Shown one piece after another: positions 47,006-59,407 of a DNA stretch of 64,000 nt (its first letter is position 1; each line of letters opens with the position of its first letter). This DNA comes from Sthenelais limicola. Taxonomy: Eukaryota > Annelida > Polychaeta > Phyllodocida > Sigalionidae. Location of the stretch: positions 89,107,740-89,171,739 of the forward strand of contig OW804095.1 of assembly GCA_942159475.1 (NCBI GenBank), written 5' to 3'. The translations under genes were made by a program, and so were the position numbers. Below the pieces are notes generated by a model that worked only from the letters and a program-made list of their open reading frames with translations, searched no databases and was not told where the DNA came from.

Positions 47006-48185
47006 ACATTTTATTGCAGACTCGCTGCCATACAAGGAGTCTCTCCTGGTTACCCAGGAGGTTTCCGTGTCCTCAATAGCATACATTGGTCTTTGTGTGT
47101 AGGGTGAAGTGCTTTTCAGTCGTTGACTGTCAAAGCTTGCTACAAGAATAAGTATATAAAATTTTCTTAAGAATAACATGGTTCCAACGTGACTAGTTTA
47201 CATTGATCTTATATGATTGCTCGACTTATAGATTGGTTCAAAATATAAAGTATTCATCATTCCAGATATAAACAGTTTTTGCTTTGGTTGAGAATGTTTT
47301 AGGATCTAATAGACAGTGGGCCTCCGCAGGCAGCCGATTCCAGGAATATGGAATTTGGTTAAATATGGATCTTCTGATTTGCTCTGTTTTTGGTGTTACA
47401 TGATTAAGCGTTTTTCGCCCTTCCGCAAAATTTCTAGTATTCAGTTGTTTTAGGTCAAAGTTTCCTGGATCTTGAGCTCTGCGGTGGCCCATTTGTAACA
47501 GGTGGAGGCGCCTGCGGTATTTCAGTGGTAGTATTCTTTTCTCTATATGTACATTGTCTACATTGGTCCGTTGCGGTATGTTATAAATGATGCGAAGAGC
47601 CCTATTTTGGAGTATTTGTAGCCTATGTAAATTTGAGCCTCCATGCGATTCCAAAAATATGTCTGCCTGGTCAATGACCGGCAGTATCATAACCTTGTAG
47701 ATTAATAACATTGTTTTTTGACTTAATTTTTCTCTTAATTTTGATAACTGCCAGCATTTATAGCTTAACATATTTGTTAGTTTCGCGATTGTGGAGCCAA
47801 ATTTCAGGTCTGACTCAATATGTACACCAAGGTATTTGTAAGTAAATACATCTTCCAATGATACTCCATTTAACATTATATTATATTGTGGTTGTGCAGC
47901 CAGATTTTCGTTGGTCCACCCCGATCTGAGGGACGGCCTGGGGAATATGGTTTGAACCTTTGATTTGTCCAGATTGAGCGAAATTTTGTTCAATCTGCAC
48001 CATTGGCTGAGGGAGTCAAGGTCAGTCTGTAGGTCTGATGTTAATTAGAATAAGTTTGGGTTCGAATTATAGATGATGGTATCGTCCGCAAACATTTGGA
48101 TGTGTGAGTTTGCTATATATTTTGGTAAATCATTGATATACAAATTAAACAATACAGGACCTAGTGTGGTTCCCTGTTCCCTGTA
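46972..48185 (-). mobile_element. 5'-truncated LINE with (ATCT)n tail
   Basis: The minus-strand element ends AATAAAATG and a clean run of ATCT units (46975-47004), a typical short-repeat LINE tail. Just upstream is a stem containing ACCTCCTGGGTAACCAGGAG (about 47044-47064), likely the 3' structure recognised by its RT. Coding sequence runs from about 48185 to 47238. The 5' end lies next to the (TA)n and TIR element B at 48226. Confidence 0.75.
47238..48185 (-). pseudogene. LINE reverse transcriptase fragment
   Basis: The frame begins inside the RT: EQGTTLGPVLFNLYINDLP, then HIQMFADDTIIYN with the catalytic FADD, then one TAA at about 48049. It then stays open to the end: WCRLNKISLNLDKSK, YKYLGVHIESDLKF, LQNRALRIIYN, LNTRNFAEGRKTL and IPYSWNRLP. 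It lacks the endonuclease and the first RT blocks and has a CAGGGAA duplication near 48175. Apart from the stop it is well kept, so a fairly young but dead copy. Confidence 0.8.
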
Positions 48186-48770
48186 TTACTTTCACCAATA
48201 CACGCTATATATATATATTATATATATGGCCCATTCTCACGAAAGTCGTGCAAGCCCCCATTATTTCCATTTATTGGTCAATATTTTGGTCGATATTGAT
48301 CTTAAGTACATAGGAATTGATAAGCTACATGAGTCTTGGCATAAGTATAATTAAAATATATACTTTTGTATATCTGTGACGTATATTTTTTCAATTAAAT
48401 ACTATCAAATCAAGGAAAAAAACCCATTAATCACTACCAAACTCATAGTTATGTTGGGATAAAATATAGTTGAATCAATATGCATAAATAAGATTTGTGG
48501 CATAGAATGGAGCATAAAAACCGAATAAAATGATGTATTAAGGTTGAATATAGCTGCAGAATTTATGGTCATAAGTCAATTAATGTAAAAATGGCTAAAG
48601 TGAGGTGTAAAAACGTTGCCAGACAAAATAGCTGTGCTTTCTGAAATGATTGAATCAATTTTGTTTAAGAAGTATGATTTCATAAGCATAGGTTGGCAGA
48701 CACATGTATATCACCATTGGAAGATTCTCAGACCTTAGGCCTTAGGCCTAAGGGCTGATCCTAATAATTG

Positions 48771-48807
48771 GTGGAAAAAACGTCGCCCCCGGCGACGTTT
48801 TTTCCAC
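48771..48807. repeat. perfect 17-bp-arm hairpin in TIR element B
   Basis: GTGGAAAAAACGTCGCC and its exact reverse complement are separated by CCC. The arm contains the family motif AAAAAACGTCGCC. Confidence 0.9.
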
Positions 48808-49518
48808 ATTATGGGGAGGTTTTTACATAAAAATATGAGCTAAATATTGACCAAATTAAATCATTTTCCACTCATTTACCATTGTATCATCTTCGACGTT
48901 TTTACAACTTTCACTCAATATATGACTTGGCAGTGTAAAAACGTCGCCCCTATTTGAATCCTTGTACTCAAGAAATGATTTGATTTTGCTGTTTGTATCC
49001 TGCTCAGTTTTAAGGAACAAGCCCTTAGGTAGCTTCCTCTAACAAAATAAAAAAATTGATAAATATATTTCATGTAGATGAGTGATTATGATACATTGCA
49101 TGAAAGAGGTATGGACCTCACAGGATGCAACATATATTCTTGTTACAATTCTTTGACAAGAATGCACAAATATATCAAGGATATATTTAATACATTGTCC
49201 TGAAATTTGGTACAGATATTGCCATGATCATTAGCACAAAGCACTCTGAATATGAGAATATCCCAACAAAGAGATCTGAGAATTTAACCACTTTGAATAA
49301 CATCCCTTTTCTGACTTGTGACTCATTTTCCTGAAACACATCATATCTATATATGACTCTACTGCATGAAAACGTCACCATCCTTGAGTGGATATTGTCA
49401 TGAATGACAAATTTTCAAAAAATAATGCTAAAAAGGTCTAAAATGGTGTCAGTCATGTATTAAAAACATCAAAAATAACAATCAGGCTCTAAATAATTGA
49501 ATAAATATGACATAGATT

Positions 49519-49553
49519 GGGCGACGTTTTTTCTGAGTGAAAAAACGTCGCCC
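49519..49553. repeat. perfect 15-bp-arm hairpin in TIR element B
   Basis: GGGCGACGTTTTTTC and its exact reverse complement enclose TGAGT. It uses the same core as the hairpin at 48771 but with the opposite polarity of the A/T run. Confidence 0.9.
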
Positions 49554-50094
49554 AAATTTGAAGCCTTAAAACATGGATAATTTACCAAAAATTTGGTAAC
49601 TAATCATACTCAGGGGTAAAAGATAATATTTGATCATATTATAACAGAAAAACTAGAACGATTTGAGAATAATAAATAATAACACAGTCAATGATAGGAT
49701 GTTTCATCTGATTGGTGTGGGAATCCAGTTTCTGACATTTGTTGTTGTCCTTGATTTGAAAAGTTATTATATAGGAAAAAAAAAATTTCTTGGCTATTAC
49801 ATCAATAAAACATTTAGTTAGAGAATGGTGATAGAAATAATTGATGATATACAAATTTAATAGAGAAATGATCATTACTAAGATATATAGGGGTGTGCGA
49901 CGTTTTTTCACTAACTTTTCTACACCAATCTTTGATAACCTCCTGTACAAAAACTAATGGTCTAATTTAATGGCAAACTCAGACATATCACCGCCCATAT
50001 ATTACCATTAAACCTACCAACTCTCAGATCGATCAAACAAAAATTAATTTACCGTTTTAGAAAGGACTGCACCATTTTCGTGAGAATGGGCCAT

Positions 50095-51289
50095 ATATAT
50101 ATATATATATATATATATGCATATAATACCCCATATCTATCAACTCTTATTGACCCCATATTTATCAAACCTTATTGATAAGTTTATCGCCCTTTGGTCC
50201 ATACTCTGAATTTGTAAAAATATGTGTATACTTGCGATAATCGTAAACCTGCTAGATTTAGCTAAACGTTTAATCTTTACCTTAAGTCTCTCACTCTAAG
50301 TTTACATTTTATAAGACTTATTGCTTCATGTGTACCATCTCATGTTTATATGTTAGGACGTAGTGACTCCGGTCTGATGTTCGTAAACTATTTGTAATAA
50401 GAACCTTCAATTCAATTCAATCGTGAAAGAACAAAGATGTGTGTGTGTGAAATAAGTTGTTTATAATCAACAGTTGTTGCACTGGACGAGATGTGACCGA
50501 CCCGCCCTCTGTGGGCGGATAAGCCTACATCAACAATTGATGACGTCACCCAACCCATCAGCGTCCACTCCCCATATATACACAACCCATACCTCTGGCC
50601 TTATTTTTAATGTTTTCCCCTGAAAGTGGTGACCTGTAATTCATCTGAGAGAAACTTGACTTAGTTAGCTACCCTTTTTTCTGGAAAAACTACTGGTCCC
50701 GCAATGCTATTTTGAAAACATTCATGCACCCTCTACCTGTCACTCAGTCCCCCCATGTTTACATAGCTTCAACAACTCCTCACTCTAGTGCATGCATGCA
50801 TGTGGTTAGTAGGCTCATGCTTCCCTCCCTGCTTCCACAGTAGCGGCGACGGCGGTACTGTGGGGAGCAGGTATTACATAATAAGAATAGGAATAGGAAG
50901 AGAGAGTGGAGGAAGCAGGGCGGGGTGGTGGGCAGTCATTAAAAGTGAGAAAAACAACAACTATAAGAACAAAAACAGAAAATAAAATAATATCCTCTAG
51001 GCCTCTAGCGGGCTAACTTTCTGGACGCTTTTCCTAATGCCTCCCAAATTTGGAGCAGTTCCTGATCACTTGTTTCGTGGAGCAATAACATGTTCTATCT
51101 CTCCCCCCTCCTCCCCCTGCTCCTCCATCTAGGCGGAGGCTCTGCACGGAGGCAGGTGGCTGGCCCTGGATAGGCAGGTGTTCCAACTATGATCAACCGC
51201 CTGTATATCTGAGCCTGAATGACACCCGGGGTCAGTACATCACCTTGGCCATTTGAGGAGTGTGTGTGTATATATGGCCCTATATATAG
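50095..51289. other. unassigned region
   Basis: Starts with (TA)n. A TTCAATTCAATTCAA tail at 50407-50422 on the plus strand looks like another LINE 3' tail. 50430-50660 contains a CRE-like palindrome (TGACGTCA, about 50542-50549), a TATATA box and CTGAAAGTGGTGACC, faintly LTR-like but without borders. No gene is recognised. Confidence 0.35.
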
Positions 51290-51400
51290 AGAGAGAGGGG
51301 CCGAGAGAGGGGAGAGGCAGAGAGTTGGGAGAGAGAGACAGACAGACAGTGAGAGAGACCGAGGGAGGGGAGAGAGAGAGGAGAGAGAGCCCTATAGCAT
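51290..51400. repeat. purine-rich GA/GGA simple repeat
   Basis: GAGAGA, GGGA and GACAGACA units. Both strand-specific ORFs across it are low-complexity. Confidence 0.85.
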
Positions 51401-51741
51401 GACAGATTGAAATACAAGGCAATCATCGTCAAATAAGATGTTTTCTAGATCTCCCCTGGTTCTCCTCCTGTCTATGAAGACCTCAGCTATGCTACACATA
51501 CACCACATCTGTACATATTCGTCAAATGCATGCATCCCAACCCATCGCCCTCCAGGCGCATGAGTCTCTTCGCCTCCTTTATCAATACACCTAAACAAAT
51601 GTGAATGGTTGTCATGTCTCCCCTCAGGAAATGGGTTCAACATTCATGAACGAATTCAGGATTCCATTTCTCAGCTTCCAATTTCTGTACGATGCCGAAA
51701 TCCTCCGATGTAAGGTTCAGTGCCATGGTTCAGATCCCCAC

Positions 51742-51787
<46 letters not shown>

Positions 51788-51788
51788 T
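51742..51788. repeat. (GA)n microsatellite
   Basis: About 20 GA units with two interruptions. Confidence 0.9.
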
Positions 51789-54029
51789 ACGGTAGTCATT
51801 AATAAAGACACCTTATATTGGTACGTACAAAATTAGACGAGCTATAGTCGATTGAATTGCAAAGGGAAGAAATGGGACAGATATCGAGACCCATAGTCGT
51901 TCAAGATGAATTGTGTGTTTTCCCGTGTGTACCGGAGCACCACATTCGTGGCTATCACATCAAACCATTGAAATGCTATTCATCCGTTGCCAGATTTTCA
52001 CGAACTAGGATAGCATTTCAACTTCAAAGCGAACGTGTGGCGATACTGAAATGTGTACAGCAAGCAGCAGCTCGGTGATGGGAAGCCTCGGCAGGGCACG
52101 GTCGTGAAGGGAATGATAGGAAAGAGGGGTGTGGGGAGGGGAGCAGGGGAGGATATTGCCTCTCGCATCATGTATATATAGATTCATAAGGGCTATACTA
52201 AATATGGAGACACGGCAATCTCTACATCATTAGCCAAACAACAAGGATGTCCTTTTTGCAATTACTCTATGTACATCCACTCTATAGGTACTAAGGCAAT
52301 AAAGAACCCAGAATTAACCATATACACACGCACTAACATCAATATAAGGAAATAAATCCTCAAACGAGTGTAGTGGGTGGATTAAGTGCAAACAATACGC
52401 TGTTGACTTCAGATCATGCCACCAATGTCCCCTTTGGTATGGAGGTACCAAAGGGTCATAGGAACACATTTCTCCAAGGACACAAGTGAGATCACCATTT
52501 TTTGCCGAAAATATATGGGTTTCCATAGCAACAGGTGTTGACTCGTACCAGAAAATAACTTTTTAGTGTCCAATTTCTGCACTTTTGTAGGGAATGTCAC
52601 AAAACTTCGGAATATTAAACTAGCCTATCTATGAAGGCTATATGCAGTCACCCAATGAGTGACCTTGACAAAGGTTAAGGTCAACATTTTCAAGAATACA
52701 CCAAGAATACACTCGGCAAGAAGAAACCATATATTTGCTTCTATTTCATATATGATAACATAACTGGTATCAAATTATTCGTTTCAGAGGTCAAGGAATC
52801 CAAGCAATAATAGCTTTCCCTTTACTATTTATAAGTATCCTGTTTCGTTATGACTGCAGTGACAACCCCAGGAGTAAGTTGGAAAGCTCGATGAATACGG
52901 ACTGAAATGCTATTGTATATCATTGATATGTCTCTTGTGTGTGGTCACTATTTTCTGCATATTATACAACTACACTCATGGTGGTCGAGCTAAAACTAAT
53001 ATCAAAATACAGTACACAACTTTAACTTAACCAAAACAATTTAAAATCAATATATCTAGTATCTATCACAGCTCACCGTCATTTAAAATAATTAAGTAAA
53101 TGTGTAGAGTTGCTTCATCGTTGCCTCCTTTTCTTACGATCTGTATAACAACCATGATTATGCAAATGTCATATATTCCCAAGAATCGTGGCAAAGTGTT
53201 CTAAGGAGCAACAGAAAACTGGCTGTGGTGGAGGAGAAATGACACTACCCAGGAAAGAATTGATCATATTGTGAGATCTGGAAATACAGCCTTTATGTGG
53301 ATCAATGAATTGATGCAAAAGCATTGCCAGAGACTCAGTCAGATGAATTCAAGAGAAGAATGACACTTCACAGTAATATAGAGAATGAGAAACGGTGAGA
53401 TCTGAACCTAGAAAGTACAGACACTCGATCAGGCTGCTGCCAATATTCAACTGTTACATTGTGTAAGGAAGCATAATTATGACTAAAATCAGGACTTTTG
53501 ACCTAGCCAATCTGACTCTTGCTTAGGTTTGGAGTTGATGGCAACTGAGTACGCTCTGGAAAAGAATCGGGGAACTAGAAAATACAGGATTTCTTCTTGT
53601 TGATTGATGGACTTTAACAAAATAGCTGTTATAGAGTCTTGGAATAGATTTGGGTTGAGAGATAATACAATGCAAATGAGTATTTGGATTATCTGGGATA
53701 TTGTACATGACTGAATATGTAGCACAGCAGGGGCCAGATAATTTGATGACTGTCCATTGAGGCATCCTCCTTTGTCGAGGAATGTACTCTTGTATATATA
53801 CCTATAGTTTTGTTTTCTCAAAACATTCTGCTTATCCAGGACGTTGTTATACTTGTAAGAATCCCTTTGTACCCCCTTCCCCTTTCAACTAAAGAATATA
53901 ATCATTTAAGAGCTATAAAATAGGTTGGGTCTGAAACAGAGTGTCTTTCATCATAGAAACCTAGAATAATAATAATTCTGTGTATATTATGGAAATGATC
54001 ATGAATGGAAAAAAGTACCATCTCGAAAA
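51789..54029. other. unassigned region
   Basis: No gene recognised. The minus frame at 53489-53821 (110 codons) and its overlapping alternative frame have no identifiable domain. No repeat partners were seen. Confidence 0.4.
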
Positions 54030-54218
54030 TTGGCGCAATACGAATTGGACATTTTAAAAATAAAGCTGGAAAAACTTTCGTTAGAAATCAAATTGTCTGT
54101 TCTACGACGACGCACTCAATGCATACAAGTGAGCGAAAATAGGAGGATGTCATGGCGTGAACGAGCGGCGAGTCGACCACTGCCATTTAATCATTTTTAT
54201 AAGATTCAATTTGTTTAA
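54030..54218 (+). CDS. short coiled-coil-like open frame
   Basis: The frame contains LAQYELDILKIKLEKLSLEI followed by KLSVLRRR, a heptad-like run of Leu/Ile with alternating charges, then unremarkable sequence to a stop. Such L-x(3)-K-x-K-L-E tails are seen after Myb/SANT-type domains in Harbinger-associated and related proteins, but that domain is not visible here. The only start is a TTG, so this is at best a piece of an exon. Low confidence that it is coding. Confidence 0.2.
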   Translation: MAQYELDILKIKLEKLSLEIKLSVLRRRTQCIQVSENRRMSWRERAASRPLPFNHFYKIQFV

Positions 54219-55904
54219 AAGTATCCCAATGAAGCTTTGTTAGTATGGGAAGGTATATATTTTTGGTATTTTGAACGATTTAGACCGTTTTGTGAAGAAG
54301 ATACACAAAGATATACCCATCTGCTGTTGGTCTGACATATATCGCTATCTATACCATACCACATGCCGTCTATAGACAGGGTTTTGCTTGACAGGTTTTA
54401 GCACCACGTCACAAGGGGGAGGATCCTATAGCTCTCGGTGTATGCCTGCTATGTGATAACGTATGTATGTTTCTGCAGAATGGGGACAGAAGGTCAGGAT
54501 TTCTGAAGGCCTTGTCAAGCAATGTTGGGTGGTGGGCCTGTAGTCAGTCTTGACATAGCTGGCTTTGTTCTGTCCTGACCATTCCAAAGTGTGTCCCAGT
54601 GTGCCCAGACTCCTTGATTGATCTATCAAAGCGCCAGGGTGCGGAGCGGGCGTGGGAATGGCACAAAGGGCAAAGGACTGGGGTTGGCGGGGCTAGGTCT
54701 ACCCAATACATCACCTCCTCTACCAATCAAGCAACTGAGAGCCACTGCGCAGAACAAGAGAGTCTTCAAAACCTGGCGTTTGCTTTCCAGGCTAACTGGA
54801 GATGTTTGCATGAAATATTCAAACTCCACATTGAGGACATCCTTGTTTGATTTCTCTAGGGACCTGCAAGTCCTGCAAGCAAAAGCCCAACAGTTACGAC
54901 CCACACTAGAATAACTCCTAGTGTTGCGATCAGTGCAGGACGTACTGCACTCAGGCGTAAGAAGGAAGAAGAGAGGGCTAGAGGTTCTTCGCCAATAACC
55001 AACAACAGCCCGTGCCTTGTACAATGGTCTAAGGGGTGACTCCCCAAGCCCCAAGGGCATGCTTTGTTAGGGGACCTAATTGTTACCAATCCCCCCTTGG
55101 CCTCCCATGCTTATATGTCTCACCTAATAGCTAAGAGCTAGTATCAATGGCGCCCAATATCTCACATCAAACCTATATCTGCTCCCAGTATCATTCTATT
55201 AATGACTAAAGGTTTTGCATATCGTGGATCCCTAAAGACCGATATCCACCTGCAAGTAAATGGCTCCCGTAAATGCTTCACGTAAATGGGAGGCCCTCTC
55301 CTCCAATCTACACACACGTGGATACTGATGGCTGTACAGGAGTTGACGGGAGATGTGTGGGAGGGATCCGTTAAAATTCAAAGTTGGTTTCATTTTTACC
55401 CATTAAATGTACCTAAATTGGGGTTCTTTGGGGTCCAGGTTACTATAGATTATTTTGGTACTTTTTGAGTTTTACGTCCACAATTGCATTTCTATGTTAT
55501 GGCAAGTTGGTTGCTCGAGATATGAGTTGTTCTTATCTTTTATATTTTAGTAAATCATTTTCAATATTATTTTTTCACATCATTTTTAACCATTTAGACG
55601 CCATGTAACATGGAGATTTGAAAACGTTACAGCATAGCTATTTCGGCATTGCTGAGAATATTAATATTAATGAAATACAATACGTGTATGGGTGGAGTAA
55701 ACAGGGAATTATGTCGAAATTTTAAAGATATTCTTGGCTCGTTATAGAAGAATCTCGTCCCTCTGTACTCTGTTGAAAGGTGTGGATATGATAGTAGTGT
55801 CTGGAGATGACATAGAAATATTGTCAATTGAAGAATGGGAGGACAGGGGGTTGCTGGTGTCTGCAGTCGTCATGCGACAGAATATTAGTGATCTGCCTTG
55901 TTAA
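54219..55904. other. unassigned region with conflicting frames
   Basis: 54540-55090 has open frames on both strands (up to 144 codons on the minus strand, 83-98 on the plus). The plus reading SRDLQVLQAKAQQLRPTLE looks helical and gag-like, but the minus frame is longer and neither matches a known domain. 55441-55880 is AT-rich. A (TA)n run at 55904-55917 precedes the LINE tail. Confidence 0.35.
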
Positions 55905-56050
55905 TATATATATATATTGAATTTTTATTCTTCATCAATAATGATACAGAAAAGGGCTCATGCATCTACAAGTAGGTCTTCCAGACAGTCCTAAATAATA
56001 TTCATAACATAAAATGTAAGAACAATCAGAGACATGAATACATTACTATT
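55905..56050 (-). mobile_element. LINE 3' end
   Basis: Minus reading: GGAAGACCTACTTGTAGATG, CTTTTCTGTATCATTATT, then AATAAAAATTCAATATATAT. It matches 44940-45040 on the plus strand. The LINE body may continue to about 56480, but no coding is recognisable. Confidence 0.5.
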
Positions 56051-56675
56051 GGTTACGGTTAAACGGTTAGTACTCGTTTTTGTGCCATTTATTAAGTCCT
56101 GTTTAGCTTGATATGGAATATTAATAATCTAAATATTACACAATCTCACTGATCTGTCGGACGAGAAATTGGTGACTTGGGAATTACTGTCACCACAAAT
56201 ACAACTATACTGCTGTATTTGCCTCTTCATTCATATACAAAATCACATTACAAGCATCTTTGAATTTGTACAATTTATAGTAGTTCGATTGGATAATTAT
56301 ATCGTAATATCATAATTTTTACCGTTCTATACGTTACAACTAGCTTAGATTTTGTTATACATGCTTCAGCTAGTTAAGGGTGGACTTTTCCTGCCAGTTA
56401 GGATTATTTTTCTTTAACACATGCTCTTCTTGAATAATGGTAATTTATTTGGAACTTCAGAGTCAATCAGACAACTGGTATTTCCCCCTTGCACTGAATA
56501 GATCAGCTCATTCATTAAACTTGTGCTTGTAGTTGCTCCCCATTACAAAGCTAATAAGGTCTCAACATGGCGATTCTGAATTATTTTCGAAATTAAAAGG
56601 CTTTATGTGTGCCTACAGAAGTACCATGTCTTTCTGTAGCATCAACTTGTGCTGCCATTGATCGTTTCCAGCAGG
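56051..56675. other. unassigned spacer
   Basis: AT-rich; probably LINE UTR on the left and the 5' part of the DDE element on the right. No frame is recognised. Confidence 0.35.
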
Positions 56676-57752
56676 AGGTAAAAAGGCACACCTCTAGACA
56701 AAGAGGCCACTGGACATTATGATGAGGCTACTAAGTTGCGTATTGAAAAGTACACAAAATTATATGGACCCACAGCAACATCTAGGGGGAAAAAGTAAAG
56801 AGCTGGGATCGCCTGTTGATGACCGCATTGTCAGGCCTCTCTGAACATGATTTGAGAAACTTGTGAGGGAAGGGAAGACATAATATCCCTATACCTCCAA
56901 TAAGAGGAAGACCATCTATGCTGTGATCAGTTTGGGTATAATTTTGGCAGCAGCAACCGTTATCTTAGAGACAAGTTGTCCCGATACTTTGGGGGAAAAT
57001 GGTGGGCCCTTGTCTATCTCAACATATTGGGCCTAAAGCTTTTTGCAGCGGAATGGTTGGAGTAAGAGGAAAGGAACAACTAGTAAAGGGAAAGATCTGG
57101 TGGGTTTCTCACAAATAAGGGAGAGAACCTTTGCCCAATTGAAGGTGTGCTAGGGTATAATGGACCTCCATGTCTCATGATAAATTGGGATCAGACAGCT
57201 ATTAATTCTGTACCATGCTCTGTTTGGACCATGGACATTAGAGGATCACAGGATGTGAATACCAGGAATGGATGGCAAGTGAGATGACACTGTTGTGTTG
57301 GCTGGTTCTCTTGATAGAGCCTTCCTCCCTCCTCAAATAATCTTTACTCGAACAACAGACAGGTGCCATCCTAAATCGCCAGATGGTGTGGAATGGTGAA
57401 ATTTATGGGACATAACCCACACTCCTAAGCCCTTGATCAATGAGGAAAGCATGATCCAATACTATGAAAAATAGTGCTTCCCTACAAAATTGAAACAACA
57501 GAAAAACTAGGGTAACCAGATAATCAACTCATAATAGGTTTTATTGTTTTAGATGGCAGAGGATTCCACTACAAGTTCACCCAACAAGTCTGATAAATTG
57601 CAGCCAATTGATTTAGCGGTCAATACACCAATCAAGACTGTAATGATGCAGGAGTTGATCATGGTATATATAGTGCTAAAGTGAGGGAGCAATTAGATTA
57701 TGGAGCAGCACCCAATGCTGTCAATGTAAACGGGATAACAGGGTAGTTTTAT
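56676..57752 (+). pseudogene. pogo-type DDE transposase relic
   Basis: Plus-strand pieces in order: HYDEATKLRIEKYTKLYG (N-terminal helix-turn-helix start, about 56715-56770), FLQRNGWSKRKGTT-like (about 57040-57080), then INWDQTAINSVPCSVWTMD (first catalytic Asp, about 57183-57240). Next come DDTVVLAGS, FLPPQIIFTRTTDRCHP and WDITHTPK, then IVLPYKIETTEKLG, FIVLDGRG (second Asp, about 57545) and NKSDKLQPIDLAVN (third Asp, about 57585-57625). This order is that of DDE_1 (pogo/Tigger-like) transposases. Many stops and frameshifts show it is long dead. In life it would cut and paste its DNA. Confidence 0.75.
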
Positions 57753-58249
57753 TCTAGCCCAGGACCATTAAAAGTCTAAATTTTATTAATAAACTTCATA
57801 AGACCGGAAATACTGTAGTGTAAATAGTAGGACAGTATCAAATCCTTAATGTATTTCAAAATAGCGAGACTCCATATATGAACTTATAGACTTATTGCAT
57901 TGTGCAATAAGGTCAAGACAAACATGCCTTGATGATTGATAAGTCAAGTCTCTCATCTATAGTTTCAGTTACTTCTTGAACCACATGTCAGTTTTACGCC
58001 ATTATGGGATCTTTTTCTCAGCAAAAATGTTGCCTGACCGCAAAATATTAGCGTGAGAATATTTTTAGTTGCACAGTATGAAGAATGATATGGCATGATG
58101 TTTTTCTCCATTGATTCATTTTGTCCATATCTATAACTATGTTTGTCGTGTTGGAGTTAAGATTAGATTTTTTTTGTAGAATTTGTTGTATTATGCTGAA
58201 TCAACCTCAAAAAGGAAACAGAAATAAAGTTAAAATGAAATTAACAACC
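57753..58249. other. unassigned spacer
   Basis: AT-rich sequence between the transposase relic and the DIRS-like segment. Terminal inverted repeats of the DDE element were not recognised. AATAAA-like signals near 57786 and 58225 are unassigned. Confidence 0.35.
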
Positions 58250-59407
58250 CTTGTTAGAACTCCATAGCCACTACTTGTGTGTTATCTGACAAGCAAGACA
58301 TTCTAGAACCATGTCATTCAGGGCCGAACCTGCGACAGGCTAGCCATACAGGAATTAGTTCAAGCAGGTTAATGTTGAAATCTCGAGGCATTTTGGTGAC
58401 AGTCAATGGTAGAAACCAGCTGAGGAGGGGACGTGGCATTGACGAACGAGCCAGCCAGGCAGTCACCAGACCAAGTCATACCAAACCCAGTTTGTGAAGA
58501 GTCAGTATGCAAGGCCAGAGAATCACGGAAGTGAAACTTAGTCATACAAGCCTTGCCATTAAATGTTTTTGCAAAGACTAACCACCATCGCAGATCTAGA
58601 TGAAGGTCGGCAGACAGGTAAATATTATGAGTGGACAAGGAAAGATCTTCTGGAAAAAGTCCTGCCCCCTCTGACAAGTTTGGAGGCATGAGCTAAGATC
58701 CCGCATAAGACCTTAAGCTTATGTGGGGTGGCACGTCATTTTTTAGAGAAGAATTTAATTTCAGACATGAATTTGGTCAACTTCTCTGGAAGAGACATGG
58801 ACATTTCAATGGTGTCCAAGATAATGCCCAAGTAACAACACTGCCTAGATTGTGACACACCCTTGTCCCAGGCAACAAAAAACCAAGTTGACCCAGGAGA
58901 TATCAGCTGCATCTGAATAGCTTGGCATTGCTCAAAGGAGGATCCCCAGCAGAGGAAATCATCCAGATAATGTATAATGTTGGCACAACCCCTGATACAT
59001 AAAATCATCCAGGTAATTTATAATGTTGGCACAACCCCTGCAGCTGAGGCAGGAGACTATGAAGACAGAAATTGTATTAAATATGTATGTTGCTGGCCGA
59101 AACACATTTGAGTATCCAGCAGGGTACGAGTTACACCATTAAATGACCACTGAAGACCTTGATATTTCCATTATGTAGAGTGTACCGAAATGGATCGGTA
59201 AGCTGCCCTAATGTCAACGGAAAACATGAAGTAACCATGCTGAAGGGCAGAGGAAACATCGTCAACAGTCTTGAACTTGAATGGTAAAGCGGTCGTAAGC
59301 GTGAAGTCATTAATGGAGAACTGATCTAGACGACTGCAATCTGTAATCGGTCTGAACCCAGTTAATCCCTTAGGTACAACACTGATGGCGTAAAGAACAG
59401 GGGGATA
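58250..59407 (-). pseudogene. DIRS-like retroelement RT-RNase H fragment
   Basis: Minus-strand pieces in order: YPPVLYAISVVPKGLTGFRP and ITDCSRLDQFSINDF (about 59407-59310), VDDVSSALQHGYFMF, SVDIRAAYRSISVHS (RT block A, about 59215), a stop, IIHYLDDFL (catalytic DD, about 58970), CCYLGIILDTIEMSMSLPEK, and ILAHASKLVRGGRTFSRRSF (about 58700). After a frameshift come WWLVFAKTFNGKA, HTDSSQTGFG (RNase H Asp), INLLELIPVWLACRRF and LSDNTQVV (about 58267-58291). The VRGGRTFSRR and SINDF features point to DIRS/Ngaro-type elements. Gag and tyrosine recombinase are absent. It is interrupted at 59408 by the LINE insertion. Confidence 0.75.

Larger units (their letters stand above)
48226..50094. mobile_element. 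TIR element B of the (TA)n-flanked family
   Basis: A perfect 19-bp inverted repeat, ATGGCCCATTCTCACGAAA, lies at 48226-48244 and inverted at 50076-50094, and partial pairing (GTGCA) continues inward. (TA)n flanks both ends. It matches element A termini at 16 of 19 positions. The interior has no credible ORF; it contains at least eight AAAAACGTCGC-type motifs, four of them in two perfect hairpins, and one at 49897 reading GTGCGACG as in A and C. A nonautonomous DNA element of 1869 bp, next to a truncated LINE. Confidence 0.8.

Noticed and set aside
54626..55060. 144-codon minus-strand ORF
   Set aside because: Conflicts with open plus-strand frames of similar quality and matches no family I know; left as unassigned.
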